From Tenodera sinensis (lineage: Eukaryota > Arthropoda > Insecta > Mantodea > Mantidae): 64,000 nucleotides of DNA. Shown here one piece after another: positions 1 through 10,739 of this stretch. The position numbers and the translations under genes were made by a program. A model generated the notes under the pieces. The model saw nothing but the letters and a program-made list of their open reading frames with translations. It made no database searches and was not told the origin of the DNA. The DNA is taken from contig CM060966.1 in the NCBI GenBank assembly GCA_030765045.1, forward strand, positions 66,027,921-66,091,920, in the 5' to 3' direction. Numbering within the stretch: position 1 is the first letter of the stretch; every line of letters starts with the position of its first letter.

Positions 1-38
1 CAACACAGATTCTTTTACAATATAATATCTTCACATTT

Positions 39-1078
39 TTAATTGTAACAGGTGTGCTTCAGTGCGTTTATGAGACTGACTGACTGACTTGACTGTTGCA
101 ATAAAACAGAGACTGGTGATATAAATTTGACAATGATATAAGGGCCATTATACAATGCAAGCTTAGCTGTTACCTTACTTGCATTACTGGATTTGGGATT
201 AGTTTTTAGGTATATTTGATCTCCTACCTTAAAGTTCAAATTCTTCCTGTTTTTCGATTGAGCTCTGTTTAAATTTGCCTTAACCCTATTCCAGGTTTGA
301 CGAATATCTTTAGAAGTAAATCTATCTGGCAAAATATCATTCAATTGCCAAATGTTAGCTAATAGACAATTTGACAAAAGGACAGTGCTTATGAGCCTCA
401 TGCTTAGTGCTATTAAATGCAAACTGAAGCCAATGCAAGCCTTTATCCCATCCTGTTTGTTCCAAATGGTGATGATAAGCAACCAATGCTGACTTTAAAT
501 TTCTGTTAGCACTCTCACTAAGTGAGGGCTTGAGTTAATAAGGTAATATGAATAGACATGTAATTCCTTTCCAGAAACGAAAGGTTTTCAAAATATGGAC
601 CTTAAAATATATTGCATTGTTGGTAACAATAAACTTTGGAACACCAAAATTAACTAAAATCTTCTGTAAAATATCTATGGTGAGTAGCAAGTTAGCTTCT
701 TGTGCTGGAAATAACCACACATACTTAGTAAAAGCACCAACTTTTACTGTAATGTACTTGTTACCAGGGTTTACTAATTGGAAAAGGCCCTATGTAATAA
801 GGCCCTATGAAATAGCTATTGCTTGGGGTGTTCAGCAAAATTGGACAATAAATATCCTAACTGCATGTTTTGAAAAGGTTTGCTAATTTAACGCACACTA
901 CAATCATTAATACATGAGTGTATGTCACTACGCATCTGCATCCAAATGAAATAAGTTCTCACTTTAGCCAAGGTTTCGTACATGCCTTGGTGGGCTCCAT
1001 AGCATCCATCATGGTAATGTTTGATTACAACTGGAACTGTCCGGGATTACCACCCTTTCTTTACCCTATCTTTACAAC
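39..1078 (-). pseudogene. Ty3/gypsy integrase fragments
   Basis: Three broken pieces make up an integrase. At 1078-900 (minus) the zinc-binding region reads VIKHYHDGCYGAHQGMYETL, an HHCC-type start. At 720-535 is a core fragment ILVNFGVPKFIVTNNA, the region around the second catalytic Asp, here replaced by Asn (VTNNA instead of the usual SDNG/SDNA type). At 482-39 is the C-terminal part with FKVGDQIYLKTNPKS and GPYIIVKFIS, the usual basic, SH3-like tail. Frames change between pieces and no continuous protein is possible. Confidence 0.75.
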
Positions 1079-1079
1079 A

Positions 1080-2407
1080 TGTTGTTGTTGTTAGCTAATG
1101 CTGGATTTCTGACAGTGAAGTCATTAATCCTCTTGCTCTCCAATATTTTTCACTGATGGATGGGGCACTAGAAGTGGCCGGGCATATTTGAAGGTGGTCT
1201 CGATCCATTTCCTCTTGCAGATCACATAGAAGACAGAGTGGTGAAGAATATATCCCAATTCTGTTTAAATATTTTTCCAGACAATCATGTCCTGTAATCA
1301 ACCTGAAGGTTGCAACTCCTGTTTTTCGAGGATACTCAGGAATTGCCCGTTTGAACGTTTGGTAGTTCCCATCATTTATTCTTTGATTTTTCATAGTAAT
1401 GCTGTTCAATAATTTTTTTGTATTCAGAGTTGAATAATCTTTTAGCTGCATAAAATGGTAGATTAACTATAGATTTCTGTACACTACTGGTACCCTTTTT
1501 TGCAAGAAAATCAGCTTTCTCATTACCACTCAGTCCACAGTGAGCAGCTGGTATCCATTGGAAGACTAGGTGTTTTTGAAGTGCTGTTAGATGGGTAAGG
1601 ATTTTCCAGCATTCTATAATTGTTTAGTTTTTTGGTGACAACTTGGAAGTAATTGCTATAATTGCTGCCCTGGAATCTGAGAGAATAGCTGCTTGCTGAA
1701 AATGTGAAATTCTGTACAAAAGATTTTGTAGGGTCATTCAAATTGCTTCAATTTCTCCATCAAAGTTTGTAGTTCCATAACTTAAAGATTTGTAATAGGA
1801 AAAGAGGTGACACATGACTCCAGCCCCTGCTCCTTCTTGGTTTGATATCAATGATCCATCAGTATAAATATGGAGCCATTTGTGTTCTGGAAACCTAGTA
1901 TGGATTGTCTCTAATGCCAATAATTATTTATAGAACACTAGTTGGAGTATCACTTTTCTTAACTTCTTCTATCAGGTGTAAATAATATGTGATGTCTAAT
2001 GTTTGTGTCGGATTGACTTTAGATATGAAGTTTTCCTTTGAATTAGGAAGGTATATATATTCTTGATGTCTTGAATCTTGGAAAGAAAGCTCTCCTGAGT
2101 CTTTAGTGTGTGTGGAAAATTTCTCTTGTTCCATGTATTGAATGGGAGTCTGATCAACTTTTCGTGTTGAATAAGAGCCGCTTTTTCTATTTCATAGTCA
2201 ATAGAGTATTGTTTAGTTAGTATTTCCATAGCTGCTATCGGTGTGGTTTTGATAGCACCTGTAATTAGTCTCAGACTTTGGTTTTGAAAGATTTGATTTT
2301 TTTTTTTTTTTTTGTATTTGTTGTTATAAGAACTTCACTGCAGTAAGTAAATAATGGCTTTATATATACATTGTATGTTGTGTTAAGAGTTGCTCTGGAA
2401 CATATTC
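1080..2407 (-). mobile_element. LINE B copy i, 5'-truncated non-LTR retrotransposon
   Basis: On the minus strand this holds the 3' third of a LINE: RT C-terminus (2400-2230), RNase H (ALETIHTRFPEHKWLHIYTDGSL at 1920-1860), a WxPAHCGLSGNE-type RNase H end near 1550, and a C-terminal Cys/His stretch (CLLCDLQEEMDRDHLQICP) at about 1240-1180. It ends in an (AAC)n tail, seen as TTGTTGTTGTTAG at 1083. The same 3' end recurs at 40.6, 54.6, 58.4 and 62.4 kb. Frames are broken several times. It lies inside the gypsy relic. No convincing target-site duplication was seen; only AACAT is shared by the two edges. Confidence 0.8.
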
Positions 2408-2427
2408 TTATTAATATACTTCCCACA

Positions 2428-3431
2428 TCATTCACCTAACTGAATGTGATCCAAAATGCTTAAAATTTCATGATCTTCATGCATGGCTAAAGCTTCTAGC
2501 TCGTAAATAGAATAATGCTGTTCAGCAGGATTGAACACTCTTGACGCGTAAGCAATTGCCTTTCTCCCATCATCTTCCTGAAGAAGTACAGATGATATGG
2601 CAGAACCAAAAGCATCTGTTTGCAAGACAAACTTCTTGCTGAAATCAAGATTGCTAAAACCAGTGGGGAAATAAGAGCTAATTTAAGTTTCTCAAATGCC
2701 TCCTGTTGTTCTTGATTCCACTTGAACTTAACCTCTTTCTTACTGAGCTTATTCAAATGCAAGGGATATTTAACATAGCCAGGAATAAACTTAGAGAAAT
2801 ATCCTATCATTCCCAAAAATCTTGCTACCTGTTTGACTGAATGAGGGACAGGAGATTCTCGGATAGCCTTCGTCCTATTCGGGTCGATCCTAATACCCTT
2901 TGCAATATGTGCCCCAAAAGTTTCAATTCAGAAGTGGCATACCTAGTTGGATTTACAGTTAAACCTGCACTTCGCAACTGCAACAACACTTCAGCAATAT
3001 GTTGATATGGTCTTTATATGCTTCAGAATAATTGCACAAATCATCTGGATAAGGGATTTGTACTTCACATCACTAAATATCATGTCAAGTAAATCGGTCA
3101 AAACTTGAGCAACCACTGCAATACCAAAGGGTAGTGATGTAAATTCAAACAAATTAAAGTCTGTTGTAAAGGCAGTATATTTTCTTGAGTCCTCGACAAC
3201 AAGGATCTGATAATAAGCAGAATTCAAATCAGATGTAATAAAGAACTTAGCCCGCACAAACCAATGAAAACTATGATGTAAGTGGGGTAATCGTAGTTGT
3301 TCTACCTCAGTCTTCTGATTCAGTTGTTGATAATCAATTACTAATCTTGAATATCCGTCTGGTTTTGAAACTAGAAATGTAGGAGATGAGTAACTTGATT
3401 GTGAAGGTCCTATTACACCTTTCTCCAACAT
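2428..3431 (-). pseudogene. Ty3/gypsy reverse transcriptase and RNase H fragments
   Basis: The segment 3431-2991 carries RT motifs: SYSSPTFLVSKPDG, RLVIDYQQLNQKT, SDLNSAYYQI (first catalytic Asp region) and FEFTSLPFGI. The YxDD box is destroyed: the frame continues past DVKYKSLIQMICAII without it. The segment 2816-2428 carries the RT thumb (GMIGYFSKFIPGYVKYPLHL) and, in another frame, RNase H (YASRVFNPAEQHYSIYELEALA). Two or more frameshifts separate the parts, so it is dead. It continues upstream as PCRFTPHKM near 3480. Confidence 0.82.
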
Positions 3432-3572
3432 TTTATCAATAAGTTATCTCGTGACGTTCATCTTATGAGGAGTAAACCTACAAGGAGAGCACACTGACTT
3501 TTGAATTTGATTTTAGCATGCTACAAATGCTCTAAAAGCAATCATACATTTGAGGCAGGAATTTCGTTTCAG

Positions 3573-3588
3573 ACTAGTGTTATTCATA
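3573..3588. repeat. Target-site duplication, left copy (LINE A copy 1)
   Basis: ACTAGTGTTATTCATA here is repeated exactly at 7209-7224, flanking LINE A copy 1. A 16-bp exact duplication is typical of target-primed reverse transcription. Confidence 0.9.
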
Positions 3589-3772
3589 TTCATGTATGTG
3601 GCTTTCATATAACTGTTTGCTTAATGGGCACCAGTTTTACAATGTGGCAGTTACATCACCCGACTTAAACCCCCATTTTGCAAGGAGGACCACACCTATC
3701 GTTGGTCAACAGGTCCATCGGACCTAGCCGGGAGGACTAAATAGGTGGTATTTAGATCCACCTACAGTACAC
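3589..3772 (-). repeat. Inverted 5' UTR segment of LINE A copy 1
   Basis: This stretch is the reverse complement of the LINE A 5' UTR: the motif ATAGGTGGTATTTAGATCCACC at its right end mirrors the sequence at about 50712-50733. Its left end shows short similarity to the target (ATTCATATTCATG against ACTCATACTCATG), a possible priming microhomology. Confidence 0.88.
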
Positions 3773-3836
3773 TACACATATACTTCCAAAGGCTCGTCAA
3801 ATAGCAAGTGGTATTCTTACAGGAATTAAAAGAAAT

Positions 3837-5399
3837 ATGAAAGCTAATATCAAAATCCAAAAAACAATGGAAGAACAAGATAAATCAGAAATAATTAAAA
3901 TTGAAGTATGGAAAAGTAACTACCATTATAGAATTTACAGTATCCAAAATCCTCCAGACAATACACTAGATCTAAATTCTATTCCCATAGAACCCAAAAG
4001 TATTTTAATAGGTGATTTTAATGCACACTCCCCTAGGTGGGGCTACAGAGATATAAATTCAGCAGGAAGAGTCATAGAAGACCTATTAAACTCATCAACA
4101 ATGGAATTAATATTTAATCCAAATGATGCACCCACTTACCTTCATTATAATGGTTCAGGTACAAATCCTAATCTTTTGATGGTGTCATCTGACATAACTG
4201 ACAATACAAAAAGAGAAATAATAGAAGACCCAGGTTCAGGCCACAGAATCACCATAAACACCATAAGAGGTCTAATAAATAAAAGTAACATACCAAAAAT
4301 TAAAACTTCTTGGAATTTTAAAAAAGTAGATTGGTCCAGTTTCCAAAATGAGATAGAAGGGAAGTGTAATATACTGTTAGAATCAGAGTTCAAGTCAACA
4401 GATGAAATGAATAAAAAAATTTGTGAAATATTATTGACAGCAGCCAAAACACATATCCCCAAAGGAAAGTTAAAGAAATATAGCTACTTTTGGTCTCCAT
4501 CTTTATCTAAGTTAAGACACGAAAGAAATATAGCAAGAGTCAAAGCCGAAAGTACCAAGTGTCCAGAAGATGTACAAAACTGGAGAAGAAAAGCAGCCAT
4601 TTTTAAGAAAGAATTAATTACAGCAAAGAGGGCCAGTTTCACAAATTTTGTAGAACATATGGACTATAGGAAAGATGGAAATAAAATATACAAATTCCTT
4701 AATAAAACAAAATTATCAAAAAATACAACTGAACCATTAAAACATAATAACAAAAGCTTAACTACAGATAGGGAAATAGCAGAATCCCTTAACAAGTTTT
4801 ATGCTCAGTCACAACGAATACCCCAAGCGTATAAAAAACAAGATAAGGCTATCCAAAAAACTATCAGAGAAACTGATAAGCCAAAAGGTATACGAAATGA
4901 TATTTTTATTCAGGATTTTAACGAAACAGAACTGGATTTAGCAATAGAACAATTACAGAACAAAAAATCTCCAGGACCTGACAAGATCCACCCAGAGTTT
5001 ATTAAACACCTTGGCAGGAAAGGAAAAGAAATCCTTCTTAAACTGTATAACACGTGTTGGAGAATGACTGTACCTTCCGACTGGAAAAAAGCCATTATCA
5101 TCCCGATTTTAAAGAAAAACAAACCTTCAAACAATATTAATAGTTTCAGACCAATTTCTTTGACCAGTGTTATTGCAAAAGTGATGGAAAGAATGGTGGC
5201 ATCTAGACTTAACTGGTTCCTAGAATATTACAACTTAATTAATAGTTCACAGACCGGCTTCAGACAGAATCATAGTACAAGTGAAAATGTACTCCTACTA
5301 AGCCAAGACATCAAGGAAGCTTTCAATAGAAAGGAGGATACCTTAGCAGTATTCATTGATTTTAAATCACCAATGACTCAGTCTGGAGAAACAAATTAA
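3837..5399 (+). pseudogene. LINE A copy 1 ORF2, endonuclease to RT palm
   Basis: An open stretch of about 520 codons. The N-terminal part is an apurinic-type endonuclease lacking its first motifs: IGDFNAHSPRWGY (catalytic D/N/H) and SGHRITIN (the final SDH-like motif, here SGH). From about residue 300 on it is reverse transcriptase: KSPGPDKIHPEF, FRPISLTSVIAKVMERM, QTGFRQNHST and VFIDFKSP. It stops at 5399 because one base is missing in the palm region relative to copy 3 (TCACCAATGAC against TCACCATATGAC). The same loss is present in copy 2. The first ATG at 3837 is not the native start, since the true N-terminus was lost at the 5' inversion junction. Confidence 0.88.
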
Positions 5400-7195
5400 T
5401 TGAGAAATTGCAATCAATAGGTGTGAAAAGTAACATGCTTAAATGGATAACTCAGTTTATTTCACAAAGATTTTGTGCCACAAAATATAATACATACATT
5501 TCCAAATATAAACAAACACACCTAGGACTTCCACAAGGTGCTGTTCTGAGCACAACACTCTTTAACATATATATATAAATGACCTTCCATCAATAATAAA
5601 AACTTTAGAAACCAAAATTGCTTTATTTGCTGACGATGTAGTCATTTGGACTTCAGGCTCTCCAAAAAAACCTGAATTAATTAGACAGAATAGAAACAGC
5701 CCTAAACAAAGTACATGAATGGAGCTTCAAAAACCTCATGACTATCAATGTGGAAAAAACAAATTATGAATTATTTACACTAAAATACAAACCAGTTAAT
5801 ATTAACATAAATTATAATGGTAAACCACTCAAAGCAGTTGATGATGCCAAATACTTAGGCATCACTTTCGACAGAAAGCTAAGTTGGAAAAAACATAACA
5901 AACATCTCAGAAAAGGTTGAAAAGAAACTGCAAATCCTGAAAAGGTTAGCTGGTGCTAAATGTGGCTGCTCAAGGAGAGTCCTTAACACAACATACAAAA
6001 TGTATGTTAAACCAAACCTCTTGTACTGTTCTGAAGCTCTAATAACAGCAGCAAATGCTAACATCAATAAACTTGAACAAATACAAAATCAGGCTCTTCG
6101 CCTAATCACTGGAGCAGTTAAATCCACACCTATTGATGCCATGCTTGCCTTAACACAGACCCCATCAATAACAACAAAAATAGAAGAACAAGCATTGCTC
6201 CAACACGAGAAAATGTTACGATTGCCAAACTCTAAATGGACAGAAGAGAACCTCCCCCCTTCAATCCTTAAAACTCATAGTAGTTTCCTAGAAAAGCTAA
6301 CACAGATTAAATCCAAATTGAACATTCCTAACACCAGAGAAAATTTACTTATAAGAGAAAATCCATTGGAATTATTGCAACCTACCTTCAGTTTGAAATT
6401 AATACAGGAAATAAGTAAATCAGACACACCAAAAGAAATACAAAAACTTCTAGCTCTGGAAACAATCAATACTAGGTATCCCACAGAAGAATGGCTGCAC
6501 ATATATACTGATGGATCCTCCACGGAAAACCTTACTGGAGTTGGAGTTACGTGCTCACATTTTTCCTTTTATCATTCTGTTGGCAGAGACACAACAAATT
6601 ATGATGGAGAAATAGAGGCTATATACATTGCTCTCCGACAATTATTAAATCTTCCCTTAAATAAATTTAATAAGGCAGTAATTCTTTCAGATTCTAAAGC
6701 TGCAATTCAGGGAATATGTTCAAATACTACAAAGAAGTCAACAAAAATTAGTGAATGCTACAAAATGTTAACACAACTCCAAAAAGTTAATAAGACTGTT
6801 TCTCCAATGGATTCCAGCACACTGTGGAGTCATGGGGAACCAAGCTGCAGACTCACTTGCAAAGAAAGGCACAACAATAAAACAAAAGTCTAAATTCATT
6901 TTCTCATATTCTTCAATAAAACGCTTGATCATTAAAAAATTTTCTCATTCATATCTACAAGAAATAGAAACAAATGCCAAAGATAAAAAATGGATTACAC
7001 TACTTTCCAGCCCAGATATAATATTACAGAATAGGTATCTCAGCCTCACCAATGTGTCCTGTGTAACGATCCAGCAGAAATGAACGAAGACCACTTGAAG
7101 ACCTGTGAAGCATTAAGATCAGAAGAAACTACAGTTCAAAAGTATTGGAAAGCACGAATGCTAATGGCTTCATTGCCAGATGCAAGGCACTAGAA
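5400..7195 (+). pseudogene. LINE A copy 1 ORF2, RT palm to RNase H and C-terminus
   Basis: Continuation of the same gene, split over several frames. LFADDVVIW (5625-5652) is the intact catalytic Y/FADD box. The thumb and connection region follow (5738-5920), then LEQIQNQALRLITGA, RNase H starting WLHIYTDGSS near 6490, DGEIEAI and LSDSKAA, and finally a piece with CVLC-like cysteines. Frameshifts occur around 5570 (TA repeat expansion), 5690, 5900 (two bases lost) and 6805 (two bases lost). The 3' zinc-like region is partly deleted near 7030. The gene cannot make active protein. Confidence 0.88.
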
Positions 7196-7208
7196 AACAA
7201 CAACAACA

Positions 7209-7224
7209 ACTAGTGTTATTCATA
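7209..7224. repeat. Target-site duplication, right copy (LINE A copy 1)
   Basis: Exact copy of 3573-3588, directly after the (AAC)n tail. Its first two bases could equally belong to the tail. Confidence 0.88.
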
Positions 7225-7327
7225 CTGCAGTCAATAAGAAATGGAATATTAATACTCTCACCATTATAGCATACAGAAGCACTTTTGGGTGTTATTGCGT
7301 GCACATGTATAATGGATGGATGTCATA

Positions 7328-7355
7328 CAAGGGTGGTCTGAAAAGTTTCCGACCT
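7328..7355 (+). repeat. Mariner left TIR
   Basis: 28 bp, starting CAAGGGTGGTCTGAAAAG and matching the right TIR at 27 of 28 positions (C/T difference at base 23). Confidence 0.93.
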
Positions 7356-7499
7356 AATAAAGATACAAGACACTTTTTCAGAATTTTTTTTTATTTTTCA
7401 ACATAGTTTTCTTGTAACTCTACACACTTCTCCCAGCTATGCTCCCATATCTGTAACCCAACCAAATAGTACTCAGCATTTTTCTCTGCAAAATAATTG

Positions 7500-8445
7500 T
7501 TCACAAAGGTGCCTCTTCATTTGGCAAAAATCTCTGTCCCCTGAGCGCAATTTTGAGAGGAGGGAACAAATAGAAGTCGCTTGGGGCTAGATCTGGTGAG
7601 TAAGGCGGATGGTCAAGCAGTTCAAACCGTAATTAATGGATTTTCACCATTGCAACTACTGAGATGTGAGACGGTGCTGTCTTGGTGAAACAGGATTTTC
7701 TTTTTCTGCAAATGTGGCCATGTTTCCCGCAAGTTCTGCCTTCAGCTTGTCAAGTATGATGCGCAGTATGCTCCTGTAATGGTTTTTCCTTTTTGAAGAT
7801 AATTAAAATATCTCCATGACTATCCCAAAAAACAGTCGACATCACTTTCCCAGCTGAAAAAACAGTTTTTGCTTTTTTTGGAGCCAGTTCCCCCTTTGCA
7901 GTCCACTGTTTGGACTGTATTTTTGTTTCGGGTGTATATTGGTGTATCCAAGATTTATCTACAGTAATTAATTGACGCCAAAACTCGAATTTATTGCGCC
8001 TAAACTGTGCGATAGCATTGGAAATGTTCATTCCAACACCTTATTGGTCTAATGTGAGCAAACGCGGCACCCAACATGCAGACAGCTTTCTCATGTCTAA
8101 ATGTTGATTTATAATGTGAAAAACATGTTCTTTTGACATGTTCATAGCCTCTGCTATTTCTCTCACTTTAATTTGGCAGCCGTCTTGCACCATTTGGTGA
8201 ACTTTGGCAATGTTTTCGTCAGTAATTGCAGTTTTTGGTCGTCCCGAACGTTCATCGTCTCCCAAGCTCTTACGGCCACGTTTAAATTCAGCTTCCCAAA
8301 ATTTCACTCTGGTAAATGATGGTGCAGAGACCCCATACACAGAATCCAAATCATATTTGATTTGCGTAGGTGTATTGCCTTTCAAAAACAAATATTTAAT
8401 GACAGCTCCATACTCAATTTTGTCCATTTTCATAAAAACACTCAC
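7500..8445 (-). pseudogene. Mariner transposase pseudogene
   Basis: The N-terminal half (8445-8044) has the paired helix-turn-helix DNA-binding region: EYGAVIKYLFLKGNTPTQI, then DDERSGRPKTAITDENI and VREIAEAMNMSKEHVFHII. An in-frame TAA at 8041-8043 follows TLDQ, where a coding codon is expected. The catalytic part resumes in the same frame: LITVDKSWIH (first Asp), VFWDSHGDILI (second Asp), then a frameshift near 7760. The last catalytic region, recognisable as a HPPYSPDLAPSDFYLFP-type motif, lies around 7560-7620. Spacing fits DD34D. Dead through one nonsense codon and at least one frameshift. Confidence 0.9.
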
Positions 8446-8577
8446 ATCAACTCACCCAAACGACTGTTACATAACAACTGAGCATCCAAAATGGCTGAAA
8501 CTTTGGTAAGTAACTGTCAACAGAAGGACAACAAAATTTACTAGCTTTTATTTATGAGTGCTACCATCTTTATGTTG

Positions 8578-8605
8578 AGGTCAGAAACTTTTCAGACCAC
8601 CCTTG
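8578..8605 (-). repeat. Mariner right TIR
   Basis: Inverse of 7328-7355, followed by TA at 8606. Confidence 0.93.
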
Positions 8606-8737
8606 TACATTATCAGTATGCTGTTGGTGTGCTGACAGCCACATTGGAAGCCTGTGGAATTGTGTAACTGAATTAATAATACTGTTATAGTTAGCTGCAT
8701 TATTGAAAGTTTCTTTCAGTAAATCAGTTGGAGAATG

Positions 8738-8855
8738 CAATGTCATACTGGCAGGTTGTCACTGTAGTTTAATGAGCACCTGCATGTAAAGCAGAATGCC
8801 TGTGGTTCAAATCCTAGCTGTGGCATTGAATTTTTCAGTTCCGATTCTACCTCTC
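8738..8855 (-). repeat. SINE family S1, tRNA-like module fragment
   Basis: Read on the + strand it contains GCAGGTTGTCAC, a degenerate tRNA-like region, the B-box-like GTGGTTCAAATCC, then GGCATTGAATTTTTCAG and ends CTACCTCTC at 8855. That terminus is shared with the other S1 copies (19.6, 25.3, 39.7, 45.1, 55.6 kb). No tail or duplication was found for this copy. Confidence 0.7.
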
Positions 8856-9180
8856 TTCTGTCGGTAAATTTATTCCTGTTTTAAAAGTTTCATTATTTTC
8901 TAGTCCTTTTGAACGGACATTAGTACTTGCACTTGACAAAGTTTACCCCCTCGATTACTTTGTTTTCAGGTCTGTGTTCCTTCTCTATTACTTTGCTTAG
9001 TTGAGTTTTGGCTCTTACAAAGTTTTCTTTATTCAATTTGAATAACTCATGTACCCAATAATCAGTTATTTTGTTGGCTTATTGACAGCTTAATTTTGTT
9101 TGTTCAGCTATCTAAGCACTGGTAAATGTAAGTTCTGTAGATACACTTTTAATTAGTATACCATGCATACTTTAACTCTG

Positions 9181-9235
9181 TTATGGAATATGGAATATTA
9201 TTTTGGGGCAACTCATTAGAAAGCAAATGAATATT
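9181..9235 (+). pseudogene. LINE RT C-terminal scrap
   Basis: The frame reads VMEYGIIFWGNSLES, like the HLKYGIEIWG motif of the CR1/jockey-like LINE at 59.7 kb. Only about 55 bp is recognisable, followed by stop codons. An old fragment. Confidence 0.45.
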
Positions 9236-9430
9236 CCTTATGTAGAAGTAGGTTATAAGAATTGTGGCAGGAACTTCCACCATCTCGTCGGTACTAGATT
9301 AGTTTATTTACTGTTTATATCAATATAATCATAGGGTATTCTTAGGCAGATTTGTCTAATTATGTTTTTTGTAAATATGTAGGTTATATGTAATTTGATG
9401 TAAGTTACTTGCTGAGGTTAAAATAGAAAC

Positions 9431-9900
9431 ATGGTTGAATTTCCACGTAGGAAAGTTGTTTTTCAAGATGAATGTAGGGAAAGAAACCCATCTTTTGTAA
9501 TGCGTATGTTAAGGGAACAGCTTTATTTGAGGGACACAATGCCTGGTCAAGGTCACAGAGGGTCGAAGGATACCCAGGAATAATTGTGCAAAAATTGAGG
9601 AGTCAGGAGGGAAATGCATCCAGCTCTAAAGCTGGGATTTCAAAATTTAAGAAATGGTACAAAAGTTACCAAATGGAAGAGATGTTGTTAGCCAAGCTGT
9701 CATGGGTGATGATTCGTATATATACAGTGAATTTTACAGGACTGGGGTCTGTTCTTGGAGATTGCAGAGGGTGAACCTGTAAATGAGAAAGATGTATTTT
9801 CGCACCTAAATGTCAGAAGGAAAGACGCTTGTGAAAAATGCAACTATTGTAAGAGTGGCTTAAAAAGGCAGTAGTTATAGGGAAGCGATACAATGATACA
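9431..9900 (+). other. Unrecognised open stretches
   Basis: An ATG at 9431 opens about 50 codons (MVEFPRRKVVFQDECRER...) that stop at 9582. A second frame continues for about 60 codons to 9774, ending GLGSVLGDCRG. A third has VFSHLNVRRKDACEKCNYC near 9800, with a CxxC pair. This looks like one decayed gene read through two frameshifts, possibly a transposon protein. I recognise no family. Confidence 0.3.
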
Positions 9901-10199
9901 AGTATTTAAATAGAGCTGCCCAGATTTCACAGTGATATATGAAAGCTATAATTAAATGTGTGAAAGTGTAGTGTTTGCCATCCTACCTTGCACCTAGATT
10001 TGTGCCTACCACATACTCAACCCTAATTAAGATCAGCAGAGCCCAACTGCAGCAGTAGAAAATCCCCGGAGAGTATCAGCTGCAATTCTAGGCATGTACT
10101 ATATGTTACGCAGAGACGACTACCACAACGATTGAGCTACTGTGGCAACAGAGTGGAGATACTGTTACAGAATCATTGCCAACAACCATAGCAGACACT

Positions 10200-10470
10200 C
10201 TTGCAAAGATCTTTTTACAACACTGAAGATATTAACCCCCTCTAGATGTACATATTCTTGATCTTAAAATGCTTTGTATCCAACTGAACCTGTTTATAAC
10301 AAACAATGAAATTCATGAGATAAACATAGGCAAAAGTAACATCCATCATGCCAGTACAAAACTTTCTTGTTTCCAGAAAGGCACACATTATAAAACCGTA
10401 AAATGTAATGCTCTTCCTAATGATCTTAAGGGAAAAGTCAACAATTTCAATGCTTTAGTGCTTTAATGCT
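10200..10470 (+). pseudogene. LINE RT tail fragment (CR1/jockey-like)
   Basis: The frame from 10269 reads NEIHEINIGKSNIHHASTKLS then GTHYKTVKCNALPNDLKGKV. This resembles the C-terminal end of CR1/jockey-type reverse transcriptases, where a 'KGxxYxxxKLYNxLPxxIK' pattern precedes the stop. It is degenerate and lacks the catalytic region. Its relation to the scrap at 9181 is likely but not shown. Confidence 0.5.
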
Positions 10471-10739
10471 AATGCCACAATTCCTCCTTCCAGAAATTTT
10501 GCCTAGTTTCTTCTAAAAGATTTGTAAATCTCTTTATCATCTTGTTAGTTCCTTAAATTTATTTTCCTTCCTGCAGCTACAATAGTTTTTTGGTAAATTC
10601 TTTGCTATTTCTGCGTGTCTTCGGGCTTTCTGTAGAGCATTGGCTCAAACTTTGTCAAAATATATATATATTTTTTTTTTAGTACGGTGTTAGAAATAAG
10701 TTTTTATAGCTTTGAATGCTTCCTGATTTACAGAGTTTC

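Larger units (their letters stand above)
1..3510 (-). mobile_element. Ty3/gypsy LTR retrotransposon, internal pol part, decayed
   Basis: Reading right to left, the minus strand carries reverse transcriptase (3431-2991), RNase H (2816-2428) and integrase (about 1078-39) fragments, the Ty3/gypsy order. The RT text closely parallels the RT of the other gypsy element at 34.0 kb (shared SSP, VIDY/VVDY, HSFHWF and SAYYQI blocks), so the two belong to related families. Several frameshifts and stops break it. No LTR is visible; the 3' end runs off the left edge and the gag part is missing at the right. A LINE B fragment (about 1080-2407) splits RNase H from integrase. Confidence 0.85.
3589..7208 (+). 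mobile_element. LINE A copy 1, with inverted 5' end
   Basis: A non-LTR retrotransposon of about 3.6 kb encoding endonuclease, reverse transcriptase and RNase H, with a C-terminal Cys/His region and an AACAACAACAAC tail. Exact 16-bp duplications flank it. The first ~184 bp (3589-3772) are the reverse complement of the 5' UTR seen in full-length copy 3 (about 50710-50880). The forward sequence starts at the equivalent of 51133, so about 250 bp are missing at the junction. This is the structure expected from twin priming. Coding frames are broken at several points, and about 100 bp are missing near the 3' end (around 7030) compared with copy 3. Confidence 0.92.
7328..8605 (-). mobile_element. 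Mariner (Tc1/mariner, DD34D type), complete but dead
   Basis: A 1,278-bp element with 28-bp terminal inverted repeats starting CAAGGGTGGTCTGAAAAG (7328-7355 and 8578-8605), identical except for one base. TA dinucleotides at 7326-7327 and 8606-8607 are the expected target duplication. The transposase runs on the minus strand. Length and ends are normal for a full mariner, and mutations only inside the gene indicate loss of function after insertion. Confidence 0.95.

Noticed and set aside
4145..4462. Minus-strand 105-codon frame, repeated at 27945 and 51534
   Set aside because: Antisense shadow of the LINE A endonuclease; repeated only because the LINE is.
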